A stretch of DNA of 8,773 bases from Gammaproteobacteria bacterium (GCA_030043215.1 JASHYG010000228.1:1-8773), one strand, 5' to 3'; shown: positions 1 to 6,477, counted from the first letter of the stretch. The notes: generated from the letters alone by a model not told the origin. A program made the numbers and translations.

Positions 1-2
1 AT

Positions 3-491
3 GTACGCAACCCTGCGGAGGCCGAGGATGTCGCCCAGGAAGCCTTCATCAAGGCCTACCGTGCCCTGCCGCAGTTTCGCGGAGACAGCGCCTTCTACAC
101 CTGGCTCTACCGCATTGCGATCAACACCGCCAAGAACGCCGTGGTCTCGCGGGACCGCAGTCCGGTCGAGTTCGACCTAGACTCGCAGAATTCCGACGAG
201 TCCTACGATATGCAAAGTCGGCTCAAGGATTCCGAGACACCCGAGGGGCTCGTCCTCACCGACGAGATCCGCGGCACGGTCAATTCCGCCATCGATGCCC
301 TTCCCGAGGACCTGCGGACGGCGATCGTCCTGCGCGAGCTCGAGGGGCTGTCCTACGAGGAGATCGCCGCGGCGATGGGCTGCCCCGTCGGCACGGTGCG
401 GTCACGGATTTTCCGGGCCCGCGAGGCGATCGACCGGCGGCTGCGTGAGGTCTTCGAAGGCGGCTTGGGGCGTGCGGAGGAACTGGGATGA
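3..491 (+). CDS. rpoE: RNA polymerase sigma factor RpoE (sigma-E/AlgU), 5'-truncated
   Basis: This is an extracytoplasmic-function sigma factor that directs RNA polymerase to envelope-stress promoters. The window opens inside the gene: the frame is open from base 3, giving 162 residues against roughly 190-200 in the family, so about 30-35 N-terminal residues lie upstream. The visible start is in region 2, with AEDVAQEAFIKAY followed by the FRGDSAFYTWLYRIAINTAKN-type helix. A variable linker follows. Region 4 then runs from about base 285 to 455, with LPEDLR, LRELEGLSYEEIA, the helix-turn-helix segment CPVGTVRSRIF and RAREAID. Region 4 is nearly the same as I recall for E. coli RpoE, which separates it from other ECF factors. 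The stop overlaps the rseA start as ATGA, in keeping with co-production of the sigma factor and its anti-sigma factor. Its promoter and any autoregulatory sigma-E site are outside the window. Confidence 0.96.
   Translation, partial: VRNPAEAEDVAQEAFIKAYRALPQFRGDSAFYTWLYRIAINTAKNAVVSRDRSPVEFDLDSQNSDESYDMQSRLKDSETPEGLVLTDEIRGTVNSAIDALPEDLRTAIVLRELEGLSYEEIAAAMGCPVGTVRSRIFRAREAIDRRLREVFEGGLGRAEELG
476..480 (+). promoter_or_regulatory. Ribosome binding site of rseA
   Basis: GGAGG lies seven bases ahead of the rseA ATG, inside the last codons of rpoE. It supports the ATG at 488 as the start. A strong site here would let rseA be translated efficiently on the rpoE message, keeping anti-sigma factor in step with sigma factor. 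Confidence 0.7.
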
Positions 492-1162
492 ACAACGAGG
501 AGCTGGACAGTCAGCTGTCCGCCATGTTCGACGATGAGCTGCCCGCGCCGCAGTGCGAGCTGCTGGCGCGCCGGCTCGCTCGCGACGACGCTCTCAAGGC
601 TCGGTGGGGACGCTACGCCGCGATCGGAGCGGTCGTGCGGACCGAGCGGGGCTTGCGGCTGGACGGACACCTCGCGAGCCGCGTGAGCACGGCGATCGCC
701 TCGGAGCCGGCCCTGCTCGCCGGATCGGCGGCACGGGCCACCGGACAGCGCAAGGGCCCCCTGCGGGGCTGGTCACAGCCGGTCGCCGGGGCGGCGGTCG
801 CCGCCGGAGTTGCCGCGGTCGCGATCCTCATGCTGCGCGCCGCCTCGCCGGACTTGCCGCTCATCGCGCAGGCCGCTCCGCCGCCGGCCGCGCCGCTCGC
901 CGCACCGGTCGCGAGCGCGGACGCGCGCCCCGACAGCTATGTCGTTCCGCCCCAAGGCGAGTCTTCCTCCTTTACTCCGCCCGTCGAGCTTGCGGATTTC
1001 GTGGTCGCTCACAGCGAGTTCTCCATGCCCTTGCTCCGCAGCAGCGCGCTCTCGGCTCTCGTCGCCGCCGAGTCCTCGAGCGATTCCGCCGACGCGCCGG
1101 GCGATGCGGGCAAGAGCGACGATCCGAACGCGGGGACATCGCATGCGGCTCGGTCGCGCTAG
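488..1162 (+). CDS. rseA: Sigma-E anti-sigma factor RseA/MucA
   Basis: This is a 224-residue single-pass inner-membrane protein that binds and inhibits sigma-E. Its regulated proteolysis (DegS/AlgW, then RseP in the known pathway) releases the sigma factor. The cytoplasmic N-terminal domain (about residues 3-75) has the family pattern, opening NNEELDSQLSAMFDDEL and continuing CELLARRLARD, a tryptophan at 40 and SRVSTAIASEP. One hydrophobic segment at about 98-116 (GAAVAAGVAAVAILML) follows basic residues. A long Ala/Pro-rich periplasmic linker (about 128-145) leads to YVVPP and LADFVVAHSEFSMPL at 166-182, which resembles the conserved C-terminal part of RseA proteins from GC-rich gamma- and betaproteobacteria. 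The tail is polar and probably disordered. The start overlaps rpoE by four bases, and the 3' end overlaps rseB by 20 bases. The family call rests on domain pattern plus position between rpoE and rseB, because anti-sigma sequences diverge quickly. Confidence 0.92.
   Translation: MNNEELDSQLSAMFDDELPAPQCELLARRLARDDALKARWGRYAAIGAVVRTERGLRLDGHLASRVSTAIASEPALLAGSAARATGQRKGPLRGWSQPVAGAAVAAGVAAVAILMLRAASPDLPLIAQAAPPPAAPLAAPVASADARPDSYVVPPQGESSSFTPPVELADFVVAHSEFSMPLLRSSALSALVAAESSSDSADAPGDAGKSDDPNAGTSHAARSR
1132..1136 (+). promoter_or_regulatory. Ribosome binding site of rseB
   Basis: GGGGA lies six bases before the ATG at 1143, within the rseA coding sequence. It favours that ATG, which also gives a complete signal peptide, over other in-frame codons in a frame that stays open well upstream. 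Confidence 0.6.
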
Positions 1163-2138
1163 CGAACGGCTGACCTGGATCGCGCTCGCGCTTGCCGTGA
1201 CGGCCGTCGCATCGGCCGACGAGCCGCAGAAGTGGCTCGAGCGCATGAATCAGGCGCTCACCACGCTCAACTACGACGGTGTCTTCCTGCATTCGCAGGG
1301 CGGAAGGGTCGAGACCCTGCGGATCATCCACCGCGTGCAGGGCGGAGTGGTGACCGAGCGGCTCGTGTCGCTCGACGGCTCCGGCCGGGAGTTCATCCGC
1401 AGCGGCACGACGCTCACCTGCTACCTGCCTGATGAGCGCAAGGTGCTGGTCGAGCAGCAGCCTGCCCAGAGCCTGCTGCTCGGCAGCCTGCCGAGCTTCG
1501 GCCCGTCCGCGAGCCAGTTCTACGATATCCGGGCCGTCAGGCATACCCGTCTCATCGGCAAGAAGACGCAGCTCATCGTCGTCACTCCGAAGGACGAGTA
1601 CCGCTACGGATACCGCCTCTGGATCGACCAGGCGACGGGCATGCCCTTGAAGACGCAGCTCTGTGACCGGCGCGGGAACGTCATCGAGCAGGTCGTGTTC
1701 GCGAGCATCGCGACGCCCGATCGGATACCGGACACGGCCTTCCAGCCGGATATGGCGACCGATGGCTTCCAGTGGGTACGGCAGCTGCCCATGTCCACCC
1801 CCGCTGCGACCACCGCGGCATCCTCCGTGTCTCGCTGGAGCGCCCTCGAGCTTCCGCCCGGCTTCCACATGTCGGTGCGAGCGGTCCAGATCATGCCCGG
1901 CACCACCGGCCTCGTGGAGCATCTCGTCTACACGGACGGCATCGCCTCGGTGTCGGTGTTCGTTGAGTCGCACATGCACGCGGACCACACGCTCTCGGGC
2001 AGCGAGCAGGTCGGCTCCACCTCGACGTTCGCGACCATGGTGGACGGCCATCCCGTCACGGTGGTGGGAGAAGTCCCGGCCGAGACAGTGAGATTCATCG
2101 CGAACTCGGTGCAAGAGCGGCCGTCCGCGAGGCATTGA
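1143..2138 (+). CDS. rseB: Periplasmic sigma-E regulator RseB/MucB
   Basis: This is a 331-residue secreted protein, close to the usual length of about 315-330. In the known pathway RseB binds the periplasmic part of RseA and shields it from the site-1 protease; lipid or LPS ligands relieve the shielding. Residues 1-25 form a signal peptide: basic start, hydrophobic [11 protein letters not shown] and cleavage after ASA at 25. The large lipoprotein-fold N-terminal domain (about 28-215) holds NYDGVFLH (43-50), [10 protein letters not shown] (153-162) and TGMPLKTQL (165-173). After an Ala/Ser/Thr-rich linker (about 217-230) comes the small C-terminal domain (about 231-325), with [19 protein letters not shown] and [19 protein letters not shown]. 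The start is set by the signal peptide and a GGGGA site six bases upstream. The gene begins inside rseA, with a 20-base overlap. The same frame is open upstream to 810, but that stretch is rseA read out of frame. Confidence 0.94.
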   Translation: MRLGRASERLTWIALALAVTAVASADEPQKWLERMNQALTTLNYDGVFLHSQGGRVETLRIIHRVQGGVVTERLVSLDGSGREFIRSGTTLTCYLPDERKVLVEQQPAQSLLLGSLPSFGPSASQFYDIRAVRHTRLIGKKTQLIVVTPKDEYRYGYRLWIDQATGMPLKTQLCDRRGNVIEQVVFASIATPDRIPDTAFQPDMATDGFQWVRQLPMSTPAATTAASSVSRWSALELPPGFHMSVRAVQIMPGTTGLVEHLVYTDGIASVSVFVESHMHADHTLSGSEQVGSTSTFATMVDGHPVTVVGEVPAETVRFIANSVQERPSARH

Positions 2139-2151
2139 GCGTCCCGCAGCG

Positions 2152-2403
2152 ATGGCGGAGCGCATCACCCTCGTGCACCGGGCCGGCTGTGGCCTCTGCG
2201 AGGAGATGCTCGCCGACCTCGAGAGGCTCGGGCGCACGCTCGCTCTGCCGCCCGTCGAGGTGCTCGACGTGGACAGCGACTCCGAGATGCAGCGCCGTTA
2301 CGGCTTGCACGTGCCGGTCCTGCTGCTCGACGGAACCGTCGTGTGTCGCCACCGGCTCGATGCGGTGGAGCTCGCCCGCCTGCTCCGAAAGCGCGCGGAG
2401 TAA
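2152..2403 (+). CDS. Glutaredoxin-family small thiol protein (DUF836-like)
   Basis: This is an 83-residue cytoplasmic protein with a thioredoxin fold in miniature. The opening strand [12 protein letters not shown] carries a CxxC redox pair at C13 and C16. A helix follows ([11 protein letters not shown]), then a second strand VEVLDVDSD and [11 protein letters not shown] at 54-64 with the cis-proline typical of the fold at P55. The C-terminal helix is [13 protein letters not shown]. It has no signal peptide. The size and motif order match the glutaredoxin-like DUF836 family (Pfam PF05768, named from memory). Substrates for this family are largely undefined, so the role here is unknown beyond likely thiol-disulfide exchange. 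A third cysteine lies at C65. The start is 13 bases after the rseB stop, with no strong Shine-Dalgarno, so it is probably translated from the rseB message. It occupies the interval where Pseudomonas has mucC and mucD. Confidence 0.85.
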   Translation: MAERITLVHRAGCGLCEEMLADLERLGRTLALPPVEVLDVDSDSEMQRRYGLHVPVLLLDGTVVCRHRLDAVELARLLRKRAE

Positions 2404-2409
2404 AAGCCG

Positions 2410-2417
2410 TATAGAAT
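2410..2417 (+). promoter_or_regulatory. Possible -10 region of a lepA-proximal promoter
   Basis: TATAGAAT sits in one of the most AT-rich short patches of the window, just after the glutaredoxin-like gene and about 50 bases before lepA. It resembles a sigma-70 -10 element (TATAGA or TAGAAT). I find no convincing TTGACA-like box 16-18 bases upstream, so it is either a weak promoter or chance. If real, it would let the lepA-pdxJ string be expressed apart from the stress operon. Confidence 0.3.
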
Positions 2418-2422
2418 TCCGC

Positions 2423-2453
2423 CCCGAGCGGCCGCATGAATGGCCCGAGCGGC
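2423..2453 (+). repeat. Exact 10-bp direct repeat in the lepA leader
   Basis: CCCGAGCGGC occurs at 2423-2432 and again at 2444-2453, a spacing of 21 bases or two helical turns. It lies between the possible -10 element and the lepA start. The first copy runs into the palindrome GCGGCCGC (2428-2435). The repeat is exact, but in DNA this GC-rich a 10-mer repeat can arise by chance. An operator function is speculation. Confidence 0.4.
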
Positions 2454-2467
2454 GGAACCCATTCTTG

Positions 2468-4264
2468 ATGCGGCTCATACGTAACTTCTCCATCATTGCG
2501 CACGTCGATCACGGCAAGTCGACCCTGGCGGACCGCCTCATCCAGCTCTGCGGCGGCCTCGAAGCTCGCGAGATGCAGGAGCAGGTCCTCGACTCCATGG
2601 AGCTCGAGCGCGAGCGTGGCATCACCATCAAGGCGCAGAGCGTGACGCTGCATTACGACGCGCGGGACGGGCAGCGCTACCAGCTCAACCTGATCGACAC
2701 ACCCGGTCACGTGGATTTCTCCTACGAGGTCTCGCGGTCCCTCGCCGCGTGCGAGGGCGCGCTGCTCGTGGTGGACGCCTCCCAGGGAGTGGAAGCGCAG
2801 AGCGTCGCGAACTGCTACACCGCCATCGAGCAGGGGCTCGAGGTGCTTCCCGTCATCAACAAGATCGACCTGCCGTCCGCCGATCCGGGCCGGGTGGCCC
2901 AGGAGATCGAGGACATCATCGGCATCGAGGCGCACGACGCCGTCCGCGTCAGCGCCAAGACGGGAGCCGGCGTGCCCGAGCTGCTCGAGACGCTGGTTCG
3001 CAAGATCCCGCCCCCGAAGGGTGATCCGGATGGCCCCTTGCAGGCGCTCATCATCGACTCCTGGTTCGATAACTACGTCGGGGTCGTCTCGCTGGTGCGC
3101 GTCATCAACGGGTCGGTCGCGACGGGCGACAAGATCCGCGTCATGTCGACGGGGCGAAGCCACAACGTCGACAAGCTCGGCTGCTTCACGCCGAAGTCCC
3201 TCGCACAGCCGGCTCTCGGGGCGGGCGAGGTGGGCTTCGTCGTGGCGGGGATCAAGGAGATCGACGGCGCGCCGGTCGGGGACACCATCACGCTCGATGC
3301 ACGGCCGGCGCGGTCGCCGCTCCCGGGCTTCCGGGAGATCAAGCCGCGCGTGTTCGCCGGGCTGTTTCCGGTCAATTCGGAGGACTACGAGTCCTTCCGC
3401 GACGCGCTCTCGAAGCTGCGGCTCAACGACTCCGCGCTGCACTACGAGCCCGAGTCCTCGGGCGCGCTCGGGTTCGGCTTTCGCTGCGGATTCCTGGGAC
3501 TGTTGCACATGGATATCGTGCAGGAGCGGCTGGAGCGCGAGTACCACCTCGATCTGGTCACGAGCGCGCCGACGGTGGTCTACGAGGTCGCGCGGACCGA
3601 CGGCACGGTCGGATACGTGGACAATCCCGCGAAGCTCCCGCCGGAAAACGAGATCGAGGAGATCCGCGAGCCGATCATCGCAGCGAACATCCTGCTGCCG
3701 CCGGATCACGTCGGCGCGGTGCTGAAACTGTGCAACGAGAAGCGCGGCGTGCAGAAGAAGATGCTCTATCTCGGCACGCAGGTCTCCCTCGAGTTCGCGC
3801 TGCCGCTCGCGGAGGTGGTGCTCGATTTCTTCGACCGCTTGAAGTCGGTGAGCCGCGGCTACGCCTCGTTCGATTATGAGTTCAGCCACTTCGAGGCCGC
3901 GCCGCTCGTGAAGCTCGACATCCTCATCAACGGCGACCGCGTGGACGCCTTGTCGATCATCGTGCACCGCGACAGCGCCTACCACCGCGGACGGGAGCTC
4001 GTGGACAAGATGCACGAGCTCATTCCCCGGCAGATGTTCGAGGTGGCCGTGCAGGCGGCCATCGGCAGCTCGATCATCGCGCGCGCCACCGTGAAGGCCC
4101 TGCGCAAGAACGTGCTGGCCAAATGCTACGGCGGGGACGTGACCCGCAAGCGCAAGCTCCTCGAGAAGCAGAAAGAGGGCAAGAAGCGGATGAAGCAGCT
4201 CGGCCACGTGGAGATCCCGCAGGAGGCTTTCCTCGCGGTGCTGCGCGTCGGACGCAAGCCGTAA
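2468..4264 (+). CDS. lepA: Elongation factor 4 (LepA), back-translocating ribosomal GTPase
   Basis: This is a 598-residue protein, the family length (599 in E. coli). EF4 is a translational GTPase that acts on the ribosome, with back-translocation activity in vitro and roles in initiation and ribosome biogenesis also proposed. The G domain carries the P-loop AHVDHGKST (11-19), the switch I segment [11 protein letters not shown] (47-57), DTPGH (77-81) and NKID (131-134). It is followed by EF-G-like domains II, III and V. The LepA-specific C-terminal domain, rich in basic residues, contains [20 protein letters not shown] near residues 552-571. The frame is open upstream to 2135, but the start at 2468 reproduces the conserved LepA N-terminus ([19 protein letters not shown]); a weak GGCGGA lies 11 bases before it. 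It follows the glutaredoxin-like gene after a 64-base gap and precedes lepB, the classical pairing. Confidence 0.98.
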   Translation: MRLIRNFSIIAHVDHGKSTLADRLIQLCGGLEAREMQEQVLDSMELERERGITIKAQSVTLHYDARDGQRYQLNLIDTPGHVDFSYEVSRSLAACEGALLVVDASQGVEAQSVANCYTAIEQGLEVLPVINKIDLPSADPGRVAQEIEDIIGIEAHDAVRVSAKTGAGVPELLETLVRKIPPPKGDPDGPLQALIIDSWFDNYVGVVSLVRVINGSVATGDKIRVMSTGRSHNVDKLGCFTPKSLAQPALGAGEVGFVVAGIKEIDGAPVGDTITLDARPARSPLPGFREIKPRVFAGLFPVNSEDYESFRDALSKLRLNDSALHYEPESSGALGFGFRCGFLGLLHMDIVQERLEREYHLDLVTSAPTVVYEVARTDGTVGYVDNPAKLPPENEIEEIREPIIAANILLPPDHVGAVLKLCNEKRGVQKKMLYLGTQVSLEFALPLAEVVLDFFDRLKSVSRGYASFDYEFSHFEAAPLVKLDILINGDRVDALSIIVHRDSAYHRGRELVDKMHELIPRQMFEVAVQAAIGSSIIARATVKALRKNVLAKCYGGDVTRKRKLLEKQKEGKKRMKQLGHVEIPQEAFLAVLRVGRKP

Positions 4265-4292
4265 GAGATTCGTTCGAGGCCGCACGAAAAAC

Positions 4293-4297
4293 AAGGA
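4293..4297 (+). promoter_or_regulatory. Ribosome binding site of lepB
   Basis: AAGGA lies six bases before the ATG at 4304. It matters because it supports translation of the unusual N-terminal extension of LepB, rather than a start near residue 70 where a standard LepB would begin. Confidence 0.7.
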
Positions 4298-4303
4298 CCT
4301 TCC

Positions 4304-5389
4304 ATGCTGATGTCATTGATCTCCGTTCTGAGCTGGCTCGTGATTCCCGTGGCCGTCGTGTGCGTGGTGGACGACTGGATCCTGCGCCCGCGGCGCCAGA
4401 TCGCGGCGGCTCCCGAGCCGGCGCGCGACCCGCCGCTCGTGGCCTGTGCGTACTACGCTCTGCCGGTGCTCGTCGCGGCGGGCATCATCCGCCTCCTTGC
4501 GGACGAGACGCTCGACTTCAGCTTCGTGCTGCTGCTCATCGCGGTCGTGACCGGCCTCGCCTGGCTCCTCGACGTGATGGTGCTCCGCAGGCGGCGGACG
4601 CAGGCGGCGCGGGCGGCCGGTAAGAGTCCCGGGGTCGTGAGCGAGCCCGGCACGGTCGACTACGCGCGCAGCTTCTTTCCGGTCGCCGTGATCGTGCTGG
4701 TGCTGCGCTCGTTCCTGTTCGAGCCGTTCCGCATTCCCTCGGACTCGATGATGCCGACGCTGCTCGACGGGGACTTCATCGTCGTCAACAAATACGCGTA
4801 CGGCCTGCGCCTGCCGATCATCGACCGGAAGATCCTCTCCACCGGGGAGCCGCATCGCGGCGACGTGGTCGTGTTCCGCTATCCGCCCGATCCGTCGGTC
4901 AACTACATCAAGCGGGTCGTCGGGCTTCCGGGGGACCGGGTGAGCGTCCACGACGACATGGTGACCCTCAACGGCAAGCCGCTTCCGACGAGCGACCGGG
5001 GGCTCTACGACGACGGCTGCTACGAGGGCATGCGCCTCATGCAGGAGACGATCGATCATCACAGCCACGAGCTGCTGTTCTGCCCATCGACCGGCGACAT
5101 CGCCGTCGAGCCGTTGCCGACCTGCAATCGGCATCTGCCCCGCGGCTACGTGTGTCCGACCGACAGCGGCCTCGCGTTCCAGGAGCACGGCTCCTGGCCG
5201 GAGCACGTCATCCCGCCCGGCATGTATCTGATGATGGGCGATAATCGGGACAACAGCTCCGACGGGCGGTACTGGGGTTTCGTGCCCGAGGCGAACCTAG
5301 TCGGCAAAGCAACCCGAATCTGGTTCAATTGGGATTTGCAACGGTCGGGCGGCCCGATCTGGAGGCGGATCGGCATGCGCATTCAGTGA
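4304..5389 (+). CDS. lepB: Signal peptidase I (LepB) with extended N-terminus
   Basis: This inner-membrane serine protease removes signal peptides from Sec- and Tat-exported proteins, including RseB upstream. The catalytic serine is S148 in IPSDSMMPTLLDGDF and the general-base lysine is K203 in YIKRVVGLPGDRV. Box E is MGDNRDNSSDGRYWGFVPEANLVG, starting at 311. The 361 residues exceed the usual 260-325. The excess is at the N-terminus: hydrophobic segments lie at about 5-22, 46-65, 73-93 and 123-139, so four membrane passes rather than two. Basic loops at 28-31 (RPRR) and 95-98 (RRRR) fit a periplasmic N-terminus and put the active site in the periplasm. The second pair matches the standard LepB hairpin, and the first pair looks like a copy of it. 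Four cysteines (239, 260, 274, 284) lie in the periplasmic part. The start is backed by AAGGA six bases upstream; an alternative ATG is at 4310. Confidence 0.96.
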   Translation: MLMSLISVLSWLVIPVAVVCVVDDWILRPRRQIAAAPEPARDPPLVACAYYALPVLVAAGIIRLLADETLDFSFVLLLIAVVTGLAWLLDVMVLRRRRTQAARAAGKSPGVVSEPGTVDYARSFFPVAVIVLVLRSFLFEPFRIPSDSMMPTLLDGDFIVVNKYAYGLRLPIIDRKILSTGEPHRGDVVVFRYPPDPSVNYIKRVVGLPGDRVSVHDDMVTLNGKPLPTSDRGLYDDGCYEGMRLMQETIDHHSHELLFCPSTGDIAVEPLPTCNRHLPRGYVCPTDSGLAFQEHGSWPEHVIPPGMYLMMGDNRDNSSDGRYWGFVPEANLVGKATRIWFNWDLQRSGGPIWRRIGMRIQ

Positions 5390-5412
5390 TCGAGCCTCCA
5401 CGAAGGGGGAGG
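5361..5412 (+). promoter_or_regulatory. Alternative stem-loops masking or freeing the DUF4845 ribosome binding site
   Basis: The Shine-Dalgarno tract AAGGGGGAGGG (5403-5413) ahead of the ATG at 5415 contains GGAGG (5408-5412). This can pair perfectly with CCTCC at 5395-5399 across an 8-base loop. The same pyrimidine tract, as GCCTCC (5394-5399), can instead pair with GGAGGC at 5361-5366 near the lepB 3' end, extended by GATC (5368-5371) with GATC (5388-5391). The two pairings exclude each other. Pairing is read by eye only, and stability was not computed. Confidence 0.35.
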
Positions 5413-5414
5413 GT

Positions 5415-5786
5415 ATGTATAGACGACAGCGAGGAATGACGTTTCTCGGCGGCCTGCTGCTGATGATTCCCGTCGCGATCGTGGTGTACGCCGCGATCCG
5501 GCTGGCGCCCGTGTACTTAAATTACATGAGCGTCGCGCGGAGTCTCGATCTCGCGGCCTCGTCCGCGCAGTCGGACGGCGGCCACGTCTCGCCGCAGGGA
5601 GTCCGCAACGCGCTCGCGAAGCGCTTCGACATCGAGAGCATCAACTTTCCGAGCGTCCAGGACATCGCGGTTCGGCAGGACGGCGGCGGCTGGGTCATCG
5701 AGGCGAAGTACGAGGACTCGGCTCCCCTCTTCGGTAACATCTCCCTGACGGTGGACTTCGACAAGATCGCGCGGATCGGCGGCTGA
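5415..5786 (+). CDS. DUF4845 family small membrane protein
   Basis: This is a 123-residue protein of the DUF4845 family, which lies between lepB and rnc in Pseudomonas and many other Gammaproteobacteria; its function is not established. The N-terminus is basic (MYRRQRG) followed by one hydrophobic segment at about 9-29 (TFLGGLLLMIPVAIVVYAA). This probably anchors it in the inner membrane with the remaining roughly 90 residues outside. The soluble part has RLAPVYLNYMSV, then a segment ending VRNALAKRFDIESIN, and a C-terminal beta-rich part (GGWVIEAKYEDSAPLFGNISLTVDFDKIA). The RG-MTFLGG junction recalls a type IV prepilin site, but the pilin glutamate at +5 is absent (G12 occupies it), so prepilin processing is doubtful. 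The start is supported by the purine-rich tract just upstream, which may be masked by a hairpin. It ends four bases before rnc. Confidence 0.88.
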   Translation: MYRRQRGMTFLGGLLLMIPVAIVVYAAIRLAPVYLNYMSVARSLDLAASSAQSDGGHVSPQGVRNALAKRFDIESINFPSVQDIAVRQDGGGWVIEAKYEDSAPLFGNISLTVDFDKIARIGG

Positions 5787-5790
5787 CCGC

Positions 5791-6477
5791 GTGCACGCCG
5801 AGTGGCCTCAGCGATGGGTCCGGGAGAGGCTGGGATACGAGCCGGGCGATCCCGGGCTGTTCGCCGCGGCTCTCACGCACCGCAGCGCCACGCGGCCGCA
5901 CAACGAGCGGCTGGAGTTCCTGGGCGATGCGGTGCTCAATCTGCTCGTCGCCGAGCATCTCTATCGCGCCTTCCCGGACGCCGACGAAGGGGATTTGAGC
6001 CGGCTGCGCGCCCGCATCGTGAGCCGCGAGCCGCTCGCCGAGATCGCCGTCGAGCTCTCCCTGGGAGAGGCGCTGCAGCTCGGCAGCGGCGAGCTGAAAA
6101 CCGGAGGCTTCCGCCGCCAGTCCATTCTCGCGGACGCCTTCGAGGCGGTCTGCGGAGCCCTCTATCTCGATGGAGGCATCGAGGCCGCGCGGCGCATCAT
6201 CGAGAGGCTCATGGAGCCGCGCATCGCGCGGCTGCCGGCCGCCGCGGCGCTGAAGGATGCCAAGACCCGGCTGCAGGAGTATGTCCAGTCGCGAGGCCTG
6301 CCGCTTCCGCGCTACGAGCTGGAGCGCACCGAGGGAGAGGCTCACGAGCAGACCTTCTGGGTGGTCTGCGAGGTGGAGGGCTTGCGACGTCGCGCGAGCG
6401 GCCAGGGCCGCAGCCGAAGGCGCGCGGAGCAGGAGGCGGCGGAGCACGTCCTCGGCGAGATCGAGGCGGCACCGTGA
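5791..6477 (+). CDS. rnc: Ribonuclease III
   Basis: This is a 228-residue double-stranded-RNA endonuclease (226 in E. coli). It processes rRNA precursors and structured mRNAs in the cytoplasm as a dimer binding Mg2+. The endonuclease domain (about 5-150) contains the signature NERLEFLGDAVL at 38-49, giving E39, E42 and D46, and the second acidic pair D115 and E118 in LADAFEAV. Together these cover the metal-binding and catalytic positions of E. coli RNase III. The double-stranded-RNA-binding domain (about 155-224) begins DAKTRLQEYVQSRG and ends with the GQGRSRRRAEQEAAEHVL helix. The start is a GTG four bases after the DUF4845 stop; no in-frame ATG nearby keeps the N-terminal helix, and the Shine-Dalgarno is weak, so coupling to the upstream gene is likely. 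The stop overlaps the era GTG as GTGA. Autoregulatory cleavage of the leader, known in E. coli, cannot be judged here. Confidence 0.97.
   Translation: MHAEWPQRWVRERLGYEPGDPGLFAAALTHRSATRPHNERLEFLGDAVLNLLVAEHLYRAFPDADEGDLSRLRARIVSREPLAEIAVELSLGEALQLGSGELKTGGFRRQSILADAFEAVCGALYLDGGIEAARRIIERLMEPRIARLPAAAALKDAKTRLQEYVQSRGLPLPRYELERTEGEAHEQTFWVVCEVEGLRRRASGQGRSRRRAEQEAAEHVLGEIEAAP

Noticed and set aside
810..1142. In-frame 5' extension of rseB
   Set aside because: It lies wholly within rseA in another frame, is Arg/Ser/Pro-rich, and would bury the clear signal peptide at 1143.
972..2237. A 421-codon open frame on the minus strand opposite rseA/rseB
   Set aside because: It has a low-complexity Arg-rich translation with no motif. 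rseB on the plus strand has a signal peptide and family motifs.
2328..2361. GGAACCG with a downstream TCGAT as a sigma-E promoter driving lepA
   Set aside because: The spacing is about 18 bases rather than the usual 15-17, and the -10 is poor. The GGAACCG is part of a coding palindrome (CGACGGAACCGTCG) within the glutaredoxin-like gene.
2135..2467. In-frame 5' extension of lepA
   Set aside because: It overlaps the glutaredoxin-like gene out of frame, and the conserved LepA N-terminus begins exactly at 2468.
4269..4290. TTCGT/ACGAA stem-loop between lepA and lepB as a terminator
   Set aside because: The stem is only five AT/GC-mixed pairs and is followed by A residues rather than T residues, so it does not look like an intrinsic terminator.
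2165..4294. A 709-codon open frame on the minus strand opposite lepA
   Set aside because: It mirrors the codon periodicity of lepA in GC-rich DNA. The translation is rich in Arg, Asp, His and Leu without recognisable domains, and lepA itself is certain.
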